Below, piece after piece: positions 6,559 to 12,277 of a stretch of DNA of 16,519 nucleotides; position 1 is the stretch's first letter, and each line of letters begins with the position of its first letter. Made by a program: the position numbers and the translations under genes. Source of the stretch: an uncultured Micrococcales bacterium (GTDB lineage: Bacteria > Actinomycetota > Actinomycetes > Actinomycetales > Microbacteriaceae); assembly GCA_903853515.1 (NCBI GenBank), contig CAINTU010000122.1, positions 1-16,519 on the forward strand. The letters run 5' to 3'. The notes beneath the pieces are model-generated. The model had not been told where the DNA came from and did no database searches. It was given only the letters and a program-made list of their open reading frames with translations.

Positions 6559-8382
6559 ATGAGTTCACCTAGAACCGGTCGAATTAGACGCCTTTTCAGG
6601 TTTGACACCCCCCTGCGCAAAACAACTGCTGCTGTTGTTCTTCTCTTTGTTTTGATTAGCGTCTATAGCGCAGTTCGCATCGCTATCATGGCCGTCAGCT
6701 TGAACAACACCTATGGCGCGCTAACTGCACTCAAGAGCAGTTCAAGCAATCTGAGCACAGAAGAAATCAATCGCCACATCGATGACGCCGTCTCAGCTTC
6801 GGCGGCCGCGGCATCGGGTGCCGACGACCCCATTGTCAAAATGTGGACGGCCCTGCCAGTTTTTGGTGCTGATCTGAATGCGGTAGCGACCCTCTCGCGA
6901 GATGGCCATAGCGTTTTGCAGGCGGCCCAGCAGGCCGTTAAATATGCGCTTTCGGTCACTGTCGCCAAGCCGCAGCCGGTGGCACCAGGCGGGCTCTCAA
7001 CTGTGGCTGCTTTGCGCGACTCTGTGGTGGTGCTCGATTCGGCTCTGCAAAATGCCAACAGCGACATATCGAGCATCGACCCAGCCAGATTGCACTTTGG
7101 TTTTGGCCAAAAGTTCACTACTGCACAAAACTTGCTGGCAAAAGCGGCAACAGCTTCAAGTGTGGCCAACCCGATGATTCAGGTAAGCACCGATTTATTA
7201 GAGGCAAAAGGCACACAGCACTGGTTTATTGCGACCCAAAACCTGGCCGAGGCCAGAGCTCGCGGTGGCATCATCGGTGCCTATTCTGTGCTTTCTATTA
7301 CAAACGGCAAAGCAACCATCACAAGTATCGGTTCAGACAAGACTTTGTTGGCGATGGGGCCAATCAACTATTCAAGTTATCCTCAAGATTTGCGCGATCT
7401 TTGGGGTGTAAACCTGGCCGATTGGCGAGACATAAATGCATCGGCACACGCCCCCTATGCCGCGAAGCTGATTTATGACGGCTGGTACCAAAAAACACAT
7501 CAAAAACTCGACGGCGTGCTATTTGTGGGGCAAGGCACCGTTGCCCACCTAATAGCGGCTGCAGGACCTGTATCGGTTGCAGGCAACAACCTGAACTATT
7601 CAAACATTGTTGCTTTTCTATCAAAAGATATCTATGCGAAATACCCTGACGTGACAAAGAAGAACCTCGTTGTGGGCCAAGTCATGCAGGCGATCTTCAC
7701 AAACTTGAGCACCAAGAAAATAAACGTCACTGATTTCTTGGCCAGCCTGCTTAATGAATCTACTGGCGACCGAATGACGGCATGGTCATCGCACGCCACA
7801 GAGCAGACGAAATTTGCAAGCGAAGGTGTCGCCGGCGTTGTAAGTGAACAAATGGGCTCGAACGTTTTGGTCACTATGAATAACGGTGGCGGAAACAAGC
7901 TCGACGAGTATTCCCACTTGAAAATTGACTACACCCGTGCCGAATGTTCAAAGACCACGGCAGACGGGTATCCTGGGCGGGCTTCGCAAGTTTCGGTGGC
8001 TGTAACAAATGCTGCACCAAAGAGTGGCCTGCCAGCTTATGTGACGCCACGACTAGATGATGACTTTGGCACCGCACCTAGGCCTAAAGGTTCTAACCGT
8101 GAACTCGTGACCGTGTATGGCCCGGTTGGTTCGTATGCCGAAAGCCTGAGTGTGAATGGCAAGGATTACCTAGGTGTGGCTGGTGTTGATCGCATGCACC
8201 CAGTTTGGGTTTTCGACATCGAACTTCAACCCGGCGAGACCAAGACTCTGCGAGTGAACCTAATTGAACCGATTATCGACGAAAACTTAGTCGCGCTGAG
8301 TGCTGCGCCTAAAGTCATCGCACCTATCACCCTGAACCCAGCAGCAATCTCAGTCACTGCCGGCCCAACCTGCTCGTACTGA
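6559..8382 (+). CDS. DUF4012 domain protein, membrane-anchored and extracytoplasmic
   Basis: This 607-residue protein starts with a basic cytoplasmic segment (RTGRIRRLFRFDTPLRK) and one membrane span at about residues 22-46. A large extracytoplasmic region follows, beginning with an Ala/Ser-rich helical stretch (about 75-215). The DUF4012 core begins near residue 220: 'KGTQHWFIATQNLAEARARGG' matches the family's (Y/F)-N-x-E-R-x-x-GG-x-I-G pattern, followed by the Gly/Tyr-rich region around DLRDLWGVNLADWRD. DUF4012 genes are common beside actinobacterial polysaccharide loci, but no activity is known to me. Divergent placement next to the autokinase operon supports a role in assembling or attaching a surface glycan. 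The ATG has GAGG about 10 nt upstream. There is no terminator before the convergent gene that ends 13 bp later. Confidence 0.88.
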   Translation: MSSPRTGRIRRLFRFDTPLRKTTAAVVLLFVLISVYSAVRIAIMAVSLNNTYGALTALKSSSSNLSTEEINRHIDDAVSASAAAASGADDPIVKMWTALPVFGADLNAVATLSRDGHSVLQAAQQAVKYALSVTVAKPQPVAPGGLSTVAALRDSVVVLDSALQNANSDISSIDPARLHFGFGQKFTTAQNLLAKAATASSVANPMIQVSTDLLEAKGTQHWFIATQNLAEARARGGIIGAYSVLSITNGKATITSIGSDKTLLAMGPINYSSYPQDLRDLWGVNLADWRDINASAHAPYAAKLIYDGWYQKTHQKLDGVLFVGQGTVAHLIAAAGPVSVAGNNLNYSNIVAFLSKDIYAKYPDVTKKNLVVGQVMQAIFTNLSTKKINVTDFLASLLNESTGDRMTAWSSHATEQTKFASEGVAGVVSEQMGSNVLVTMNNGGGNKLDEYSHLKIDYTRAECSKTTADGYPGRASQVSVAVTNAAPKSGLPAYVTPRLDDDFGTAPRPKGSNRELVTVYGPVGSYAESLSVNGKDYLGVAGVDRMHPVWVFDIELQPGETKTLRVNLIEPIIDENLVALSAAPKVIAPITLNPAAISVTAGPTCSY

Positions 8383-8395
8383 CCAAGCGCTTTGC

Positions 8396-8749
8396 CTATT
8401 TGGGCTTATTGGCCTTAAGGGTTGCTTGCAATTCTTTTGTGAGTTGATCAGCATCTTCTGAGCCAATCAAAATGAAATCAAACGCAGGATCAACCACAGT
8501 GAGTTTTACTGCATCGGTCTTGTGCTGCCAATAAATGAATGACCTGGTTGCCCTGCTTGCAAAAAGCCCGGCAAAGGCGCTGCGGCCAAGCAATTGGGTT
8601 CCGATCATCGATCGTTGACTGGCCTCGACTAAGCTGACTTCTTTGATGCGCCACAGCTCAACTGAAAAAGAGGCGCGCTTGGCTCGGTAGGCCTCAATCG
8701 AACTTAGTTGAACTCGCAGGGTGCCATCGTTGATAACTATTTTTGGCAA
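8396..8749 (-). CDS. Small PH-like domain protein, paralogue C
   Basis: This 117-residue soluble protein of unknown function is the third copy of the small family found at 773-1640. It begins MPKIVIN (compare MPKVLVN in paralogue A), then strand-rich segments, and ends with IYWQHKTDAVKLTVVDPAFD followed by FILIGSEDADQLTKELQATL, matching the DRIVVGVPHAKAAAAEL end of paralogue B. The start is TTG at 8747-8749; an in-frame TGA five codons upstream rules out an earlier start. GAGAG about 10 nt upstream is a weak ribosome binding site. It converges on the DUF4012 gene with only 13 bp between stop codons. Nothing ties it functionally to the polysaccharide genes. Confidence 0.72.
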   Translation of the reverse strand: MPKIVINDGTLRVQLSSIEAYRAKRASFSVELWRIKEVSLVEASQRSMIGTQLLGRSAFAGLFASRATRSFIYWQHKTDAVKLTVVDPAFDFILIGSEDADQLTKELQATLKANKPK

Positions 8750-8861
8750 AGTGTTGACTCTCGCTCAGAACCGATAATTTTCATAACCTAAAACGAAGAT
8801 TTCGCACAAAAAAATACGCCTTTACGAATAAAAATAGCATAGTAAGCGTTTGCAGTGAGGG

Positions 8862-8884
8862 TTAACTATCGAAAGATAAGTTAA
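8862..8884. promoter_or_regulatory. Hairpin with GAAA tetraloop in the AT-rich gap before tRNA-Ser
   Basis: TTAACTATC-GAAA-GATA-A-GTTAA: a 9-bp stem with one bulged A closed by a GNRA-type loop. It sits within the 220-bp gap 8750-8969, an AT-rich stretch that otherwise holds only the weak elements listed nearby. It could be an RNA hairpin, an operator, or chance in AT-rich DNA. Confidence 0.3.
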
Positions 8885-8888
8885 ATCT

Positions 8889-8969
8889 ATGTTTCAAGCT
8901 TCAGCACGATTACAGGCTCGGCAGGGCTTAAGCAACAAAAGCCAGCTCTTGGCTGGCATTTGCTTGTGA
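8889..8969 (+). CDS. Possible leaderless 26-codon ORF
   Basis: An ATG at 8889 is preceded by TAAGTT-N6, the spacing expected of a leaderless actinobacterial start. The ORF runs 26 codons to TGA at 8967-8969, just before the 3' end of the opposite-strand tRNA, and contains that tRNA's terminator in antisense. The peptide begins MFQASARLQARQG and matches nothing I recognise. This is a weak call based only on promoter-start spacing. Confidence 0.2.
   Translation: MFQASARLQARQGLSNKSQLLAGICL
8933..8957 (-). terminator. Terminator of tRNA-Ser
   Basis: On the minus strand, 13 nt after the tRNA's CCA, GCCAGC-CAAGA-GCTGGC forms a 6-bp hairpin followed by TTTTGTTG. This is a typical short intrinsic terminator for a single tRNA transcript. 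Confidence 0.75.
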
Positions 8970-9059
8970 TGGCGGTGACGGTGGGATTTGAACCCACGGT
9001 GCGCTTTCACGCACACAACATTTCGAGTGTTGCACCTTCGGCCGCTCGGACACGTCACC
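8970..9059 (-). tRNA. tRNA-Ser (anticodon CGA)
   Basis: Read on the minus strand this is a class II tRNA with a long variable arm. The acceptor stem GGTGACG pairs with CGTCACC (9059-9053 with 8980-8974). The D arm starts TGTCCGAGCGGCC. The anticodon stem-loop is CAACA-CTCGAAA-TGTTG with anticodon CGA, reading UCG serine codons. The variable arm is GTGCG...CGCAC and the T arm GTGGG-TTCAAAT-CCCAC. The discriminator is G (8973) and CCA is encoded (8972-8970). A terminator follows directly. Confidence 0.97.
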
Positions 9060-9089
9060 GTTGTCTAGGCTACTACATTGGAGGTTTCA

Positions 9090-10010
9090 TTGAGTAGCGA
9101 AGGTTCAACCAAAGCTGTAATGGCAGCACTTACGGCAAACATAGGCATTGCCATCACGAAATTTGTGGCCGCGGCTGTTTCTGGCTCGGCTTCGATGCTC
9201 GCCGAAGGAATCCACTCGGTTGCTGATTCGATCAACCAAGTTCTCTTGCTCGTTGGCGGCAAAAGTTCGAAGCGTGGGGCATCTGCAAATCACCAGTTTG
9301 GTTTTGGTCGCAGTCGATACCTGTTTGCCTTCATGGTTGCGGTGTTGCTATTTGGTGTCGGCGGCGTCGTGTCGTTAGTCGAGGGCATCGACAAACTCTC
9401 GCACCCACATGAATTGAATTTGGCGTGGGTTCCGCTTTCGGTGCTAGGTGTATCGATTGTGCTTGAATCGCTAAGCCTGCGAACTGCTATGCGCGAAGCG
9501 AATAAAGATCGCGGCAAAACCAGTTGGGCGAAATATATTCGCGACGCTAAGGCGCCAGAATTACCAGTAGTTGTGCTCGAAGATATCGCGGCACTCGTTG
9601 GTCTGGTTTTTGCTTTTGCCGGGGTTGGCCTAACTGCGCTCACCCACGATTCACACTGGGATGCCTTCGGCACTCTAGCAATCGCCCTGCTCTTGATTGC
9701 CGTAGCAGCTTTTTTGGGCAAAGAAACAGCCTCGCTTCTAGTTGGTGAGGGCGCGAGCGAAATTGACTATCGCAAAATCAAAGCGGCAATTTTGTCGGTG
9801 AGCGAAATCGAATCGGTGATTTATTTAAAGACGCAATATCTATCACCCGATGATTTATTGGTAGCTGCAAAAATTGCGATAGCTGCCACGGCGACCGGCG
9901 CACAGATTGCAAAAATTATCGATGCTGCTGAGGTGCAGGTGCGTGAGGTAATGCCAACCGCCAAGAATATTTATCTAGAGCCAGATATTCTGCGCGATTC
10001 AAAAAACTGA
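9090..10010 (+). CDS. Cation diffusion facilitator (CDF) family transporter
   Basis: This 306-residue inner-membrane protein should export divalent metal (Zn, Co, Mn or Fe) in exchange for protons. It has about six spans. The metal site in span 2 reads AEGIHSVADSINQ, where E and D at the DxxxD-like positions with H-S are typical of the family. Span 5 has VVVLEDIAALVGLVF, where E/D replace the usual H-x-x-x-D. The C-terminal cytoplasmic domain (about residues 218-300) includes 'EIESVIYLKTQYLSPDDLLVAAKI'. The HSVADS and LEDIAAL motifs resemble the ZnT9-like branch, so the metal is uncertain. I choose TTG at 9090 because GGAGGT (9080-9085) is at ideal spacing. The TTG at 9078 is four codons earlier and follows TAGGCT-N6, so a leaderless start there is a real alternative. 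The 3' end overlaps tadA by 40 bp. Confidence 0.9.
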   Translation: MSSEGSTKAVMAALTANIGIAITKFVAAAVSGSASMLAEGIHSVADSINQVLLLVGGKSSKRGASANHQFGFGRSRYLFAFMVAVLLFGVGGVVSLVEGIDKLSHPHELNLAWVPLSVLGVSIVLESLSLRTAMREANKDRGKTSWAKYIRDAKAPELPVVVLEDIAALVGLVFAFAGVGLTALTHDSHWDAFGTLAIALLLIAVAAFLGKETASLLVGEGASEIDYRKIKAAILSVSEIESVIYLKTQYLSPDDLLVAAKIAIAATATGAQIAKIIDAAEVQVREVMPTAKNIYLEPDILRDSKN

Positions 10011-10450
10011 CGCAGCATAGCAGTTGATTCATCTGCCAAAACACCGTTGATCACTTCAACCGGCGTTGCAAGTCGACGGTCGCGCAACAGATCATAAAGT
10101 GAACCGCTCGCGCCGACCCGCTCGTCAAAGGCGCCAAAAACAACGCGGCCGATTCGGGCCGCAAGAATAGCGCCGGCACACATAACGCAAGGCTCGAGGG
10201 TGACCACCAAAGTGAGATCTTCGAGCCGCCAGTCGCCTGCGCCCTGGCTCGCGGCCCTAATCGCCACGACTTCGGCGTGAGCCGTTGGGTCGCCGGTCAA
10301 CTCGCGCTCATTGCGACCAACGGCAACTATTTGGCCGGCCGCATCGATAAGCACTGCCCCGACTGGCACATCCTGGCTAATTTCAACTGCACGCTGAGCC
10401 TCGGCAATGGCCAAGCGCATCGGTTCATCAAAGCGACTCGTCAAACTCAT
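9971..10450 (-). CDS. tadA: tRNA-specific adenosine deaminase
   Basis: This 159-residue zinc enzyme converts adenosine 34 to inosine in the wobble position of tRNA-Arg(ACG). The deaminase motifs are HAE (PTAHAEVVA: zinc ligand His58, proton shuttle Glu60) and PCVMC (Cys88, Cys91). Length and the segment SGSLYDLLRD fit TadA rather than cytosine or guanine deaminases. The frame is open for 73 more codons upstream, but that part lies inside upp on the other strand, so I use the ATG at 10448-10450. An ATG ten codons later is possible. No strong ribosome binding site is present. A tiny in-frame-stop ORF (MNESLRA) ends with TGA overlapping this ATG. The 3' end overlaps the convergent CDF gene by 40 bp. 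Confidence 0.95.
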   Translation of the reverse strand: MSLTSRFDEPMRLAIAEAQRAVEISQDVPVGAVLIDAAGQIVAVGRNERELTGDPTAHAEVVAIRAASQGAGDWRLEDLTLVVTLEPCVMCAGAILAARIGRVVFGAFDERVGASGSLYDLLRDRRLATPVEVINGVLADESTAMLRQFFESRRISGSR

Positions 10451-10471
10451 GCCCGCAAACTTTCGTTCATA

Positions 10472-10477
10472 TAGATT
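10472..10477 (+). promoter_or_regulatory. -10 element of a leaderless upp promoter (TAGATT)
   Basis: TAGATT is followed by exactly 6 nt and the upp ATG at 10484, so transcription would start at or next to the A of ATG. No ribosome binding site precedes that ATG. The gap to divergent tadA is only 33 bp, which leaves no room for a normal leader. No -35 is visible. Confidence 0.55.
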
Positions 10478-10483
10478 TAGCCT

Positions 10484-11119
10484 ATGCGTCTTCACATTGC
10501 CGATCACCCGTTGATTACCCACAAACTTACTGTGCTTCGCGACGAGAAAACCCCGTCGCCGGTATTTCGCCAGCTTGTCGAAGAGCTTGTGACCCTGCTT
10601 GCCTATGAAGCTACGCGAGATGTTCGAGTCGACGCTGTGACCGTGCAAACCCCGGTGGCACAAGCGCAAGGTGTGCGCCTATCGAAGCCTCGACCACTGA
10701 TCGTGCCGGTTTTGCGGGCAGGCCTAGGCATGCTCGAGGGAATCGTGAAGCTTTTGCCGACAGCGGAGGTGGGCTTTTTAGGAATCAAGCGCGATGAAAA
10801 AACTTTAGAACCATTCACTTATGCGAATCGCCTGCCATATGATTTGGCAGGTCGACAGGTCTATATCATCGACCCTATGTTGGCCACCGGTGGCACACTG
10901 ATCGACTCGATTGACTATGTTTTTGACCGAGGTGCGACCGAGGTCACTGCGATTTGCTTAATTGGTTCGCCAGAGGGGCTGGCCGCTTTAGAAGCTCACG
11001 TCGGTGATCGCAACGTAGGCATTGTTCTGGGTGCGCTCGATGAAAAACTCAATGAGCTTGGTTACATCGTGCCTGGCCTTGGCGATGCAGGCGACCGACT
11101 TTATGGATTAGCCGACTAG
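10484..11119 (+). CDS. upp: Uracil phosphoribosyltransferase
   Basis: This 211-residue cytosolic pyrimidine-salvage enzyme converts uracil plus PRPP into UMP and pyrophosphate. The PRPP-binding motif is IIDPMLATGGTLI (about residues 128-140). The uracil-binding C-terminal segment is GYIVPGLGDAGDRLYGLAD. PVLRAGLGMLEG near residue 75 is also typical. Length equals the family norm. The start ATG appears leaderless. The stop is TAG at 11117-11119. The same frame then stays open for another 81 codons through a 15-bp tandem repeat. It is divergent from tadA; both concern nucleobase chemistry, but no shared pathway is implied. Confidence 0.97.
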   Translation: MRLHIADHPLITHKLTVLRDEKTPSPVFRQLVEELVTLLAYEATRDVRVDAVTVQTPVAQAQGVRLSKPRPLIVPVLRAGLGMLEGIVKLLPTAEVGFLGIKRDEKTLEPFTYANRLPYDLAGRQVYIIDPMLATGGTLIDSIDYVFDRGATEVTAICLIGSPEGLAALEAHVGDRNVGIVLGALDEKLNELGYIVPGLGDAGDRLYGLAD

Positions 11120-11148
11120 TCAATTAATTGCCCAGCTTCTAGCTCTAG

Positions 11149-11268
11149 GCCATCTAGCGCGAGCCCATCTAGCGCCAAGCCATCTAGCGCCAAGCCATCT
11201 AGCGCCAAGCCATCTAGCGCGAGCCCATCTAGCGCCGAGCCATCTAGCGCGAGCCCATCTAGCGCCGA
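11149..11268. repeat. 15-bp tandem repeat array (8 units) downstream of upp
   Basis: Eight consecutive 15-bp units of the form (G/C)CCATCTAGCGC(GAG/CAA/CGA), with degenerate units on both sides (about 11134-11148 and 11269-11283). Units differ only at the first base and the last three bases. Because the unit is a multiple of three, the upp frame stays open: after the TAG it reads SINCPA..., then (PSSA[S/K/E])8, then 31 more codons to TAA at 11363-11365. There is no spacer/repeat alternation, so it is a minisatellite and not a CRISPR array. The opposite strand has LALDG-type repeats but no start codon. Confidence 0.9.
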
Positions 11269-11338
11269 GCCAGCTTGCCCGATGTCTTCTGGCGCACCTG
11301 CTGCTTTATTTAGTCAAGTTACTTTCGTTGGCCCGAAT

Positions 11339-11368
11339 TTGGGCCTTAAGCAAAATGACGCCTAAAAT
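11339..11368 (+). promoter_or_regulatory. Promoter for leaderless upstream ORF (TTGGGC-N18-TAAAAT)
   Basis: TAAAAT (11363-11368) is a 5/6 match to the -10 consensus. TTGGGC lies 18 nt upstream. The ATG of the upstream ORF follows TAAAAT by 6 nt, so the transcript would begin on or next to that ATG. This is the best promoter for the winged-helix regulator downstream. Confidence 0.6.
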
Positions 11369-11374
11369 ACTTTT

Positions 11375-11464
11375 ATGACTAACAGCGCAACTATCGGTGC
11401 AGAGGCGACACACTCGCTCTGCGCTTCGATGATGCCTGTTATGTGTATGCCCAAGTGTCTCTAA
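11375..11464 (+). CDS. Leaderless Cys/Met-rich 29-residue upstream ORF (putative leader peptide)
   Basis: The ATG at 11375 follows TAAAAT-N6 and opens a 29-codon ORF ending TAA at 11462-11464, 98 nt before the winged-helix regulator. The peptide begins MTNSATIGAEATHSL and ends CASMMPVMCMPKCL: the last 14 residues hold three Cys and four Met, far above chance. The stop codon lies inside the left arm of a long hairpin, so ribosome position would decide whether that hairpin forms. This fits a translated regulatory leader sensing cysteine, methionine or a thiophilic metal such as copper. In actinobacteria, leaderless Cys-rich upstream ORFs are known to attenuate sulphur genes, but I cannot match this peptide to a described family. 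The function is inference. Confidence 0.5.
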   Translation: MTNSATIGAEATHSLCASMMPVMCMPKCL

Positions 11465-11506
11465 CGACGCAACCGGTCGGCTAAGCCCACCCCCGTTAGA
11501 AGACAC
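11455..11506 (+). promoter_or_regulatory. Long leader hairpin overlapping the upstream-ORF stop codon
   Basis: GTGTCTCTAACG (11455-11466) pairs with CGTTAGA-A-GACAC (11494-11506): 12 bp with one bulged A. The enclosed 27 nt can fold again: GGT-C-GGC-TAA-GCC-C-ACC (11475-11491). The left arm contains the last codons and TAA of the 29-codon ORF. No U tract follows, so it is not a plain intrinsic terminator. It may act through Rho, mRNA decay or ribosome access; the regulator's ribosome binding site AGAAGG (11550-11555) is 44 nt further on. Confidence 0.55.
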
Positions 11507-11562
11507 CAGCACCCCAGATAAATATCTCGAGTCAATCCGCATACCCAAAAGAAGGTCAAAAA

Positions 11563-12267
11563 ATGTCTATCGCACACCTAAACAGCGCAAGAGCTTCACG
11601 AACCAACCATTTTGTTAGAAACACTCAATCTGCCTCGGTCGCACAAGTCGAAGCAATCCATGCCCTCACCGCTGTGCCGAATTCAAGCGAGGCTCGAGGC
11701 TTCGCGTTTTATGTCGGTATCGACGAGACTCAGGCCGCGCATGCTGGCACCTCGCTTTCAGAAATCGTTGCTGCCCTTCGCGAAACACTCGATTCGTTTG
11801 CCCCCGGGCTCGCTCACGAGAGCTATGCCGCAGTCGCCCTAGCCCCAATCGGCATCGGCGGTCGCAACATCGATGTGGTGCGAAGTGCGCTGCGCGAACC
11901 CAAGGCAATCAAACCTGGCGTCGAGCCGAGGGCTAGCCAAGCGAATCAGATCGCAGCCCGCGGCATAGTTATAGATTTCTCACGCCTTCGCGTATTTGTT
12001 GATGGCAACAATGCAGAACTAACCGGCAAAGAGTTCGAATTGTTAGCGCACTTGGTCGCGCACCCTGGCGAAACATTTAGCCGCGAGCAAATCGTTGAGC
12101 AGGTGTGGGCGGCACAATCGTCAGATGCCCCAAACGCACGCACCATCGATGTTCATGTGCGAAGACTGCGCTCAAAAATCGCAGGCTACGAAGACGTCAT
12201 TCGCACAGTTCGCGGCACGGGCTATCGCTTTGATAAGCACCCCGATGTTTTGCTAGAAGGCATTTAG
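11563..12267 (+). CDS. Winged-helix (OmpR/PhoB-type) transcriptional regulator with non-receiver N-terminal domain
   Basis: This 234-residue DNA-binding protein has its trans_reg_C winged helix at the C-terminus (about residues 130-228): 'RLRVFVDGNNAELTGKEFELLAHLV', 'REQIVEQVW', 'RTIDVHVRRLRSKI' and 'IRTVRGTGYRF' are textbook signatures. The N-terminal half (about 28-110), with GFAFYVGIDETQAAHAGTSL and 'YAAVALAPIGIGGRNIDVVRSAL', is not a receiver domain: I see no acidic pocket, phospho-acceptor Asp or conserved Lys. It is therefore probably not a two-component response regulator and may sense a ligand or partner; similar architectures seem familiar from Microbacteriaceae, from memory only. 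The ATG has AGAAGG at ideal spacing. It is preceded by a leader with a Cys/Met-rich upstream ORF and a hairpin. A P-loop kinase gene follows after 10 bp. Confidence 0.88.
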   Translation: MSIAHLNSARASRTNHFVRNTQSASVAQVEAIHALTAVPNSSEARGFAFYVGIDETQAAHAGTSLSEIVAALRETLDSFAPGLAHESYAAVALAPIGIGGRNIDVVRSALREPKAIKPGVEPRASQANQIAARGIVIDFSRLRVFVDGNNAELTGKEFELLAHLVAHPGETFSREQIVEQVWAAQSSDAPNARTIDVHVRRLRSKIAGYEDVIRTVRGTGYRFDKHPDVLLEGI

Positions 12268-12277
12268 TCTTATAACC

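Noticed and set aside
8970..9059. tRNA-Ser as a possible attachment site for an integrated element
   Set aside because: No integrase, no direct repeat of the tRNA 3' end, and housekeeping genes on the far side.
10451..10669. 73-codon N-terminal extension of tadA
   Set aside because: It lies wholly inside upp in antisense and is unlike any TadA N-terminus. The ATG at 10448-10450 gives the normal length.
11134..11283. Repeat array near upp considered as a CRISPR array
   Set aside because: Units are 15 bp and contiguous with no unique spacers, and no cas genes are present. It is a minisatellite.
11120..11310. Minus-strand frame through the upp array reading repeated LALDG and ending EAGQLID
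   Set aside because: An in-frame TGA lies shortly upstream, no ATG/GTG or ribosome binding site precedes the repeats, and openness is a consequence of the 15-bp period.
11306..11548. 80-codon minus-strand ORF across the upstream-ORF leader
   Set aside because: It is antisense to the promoter and hairpin, with no ribosome binding site and no recognisable domain.
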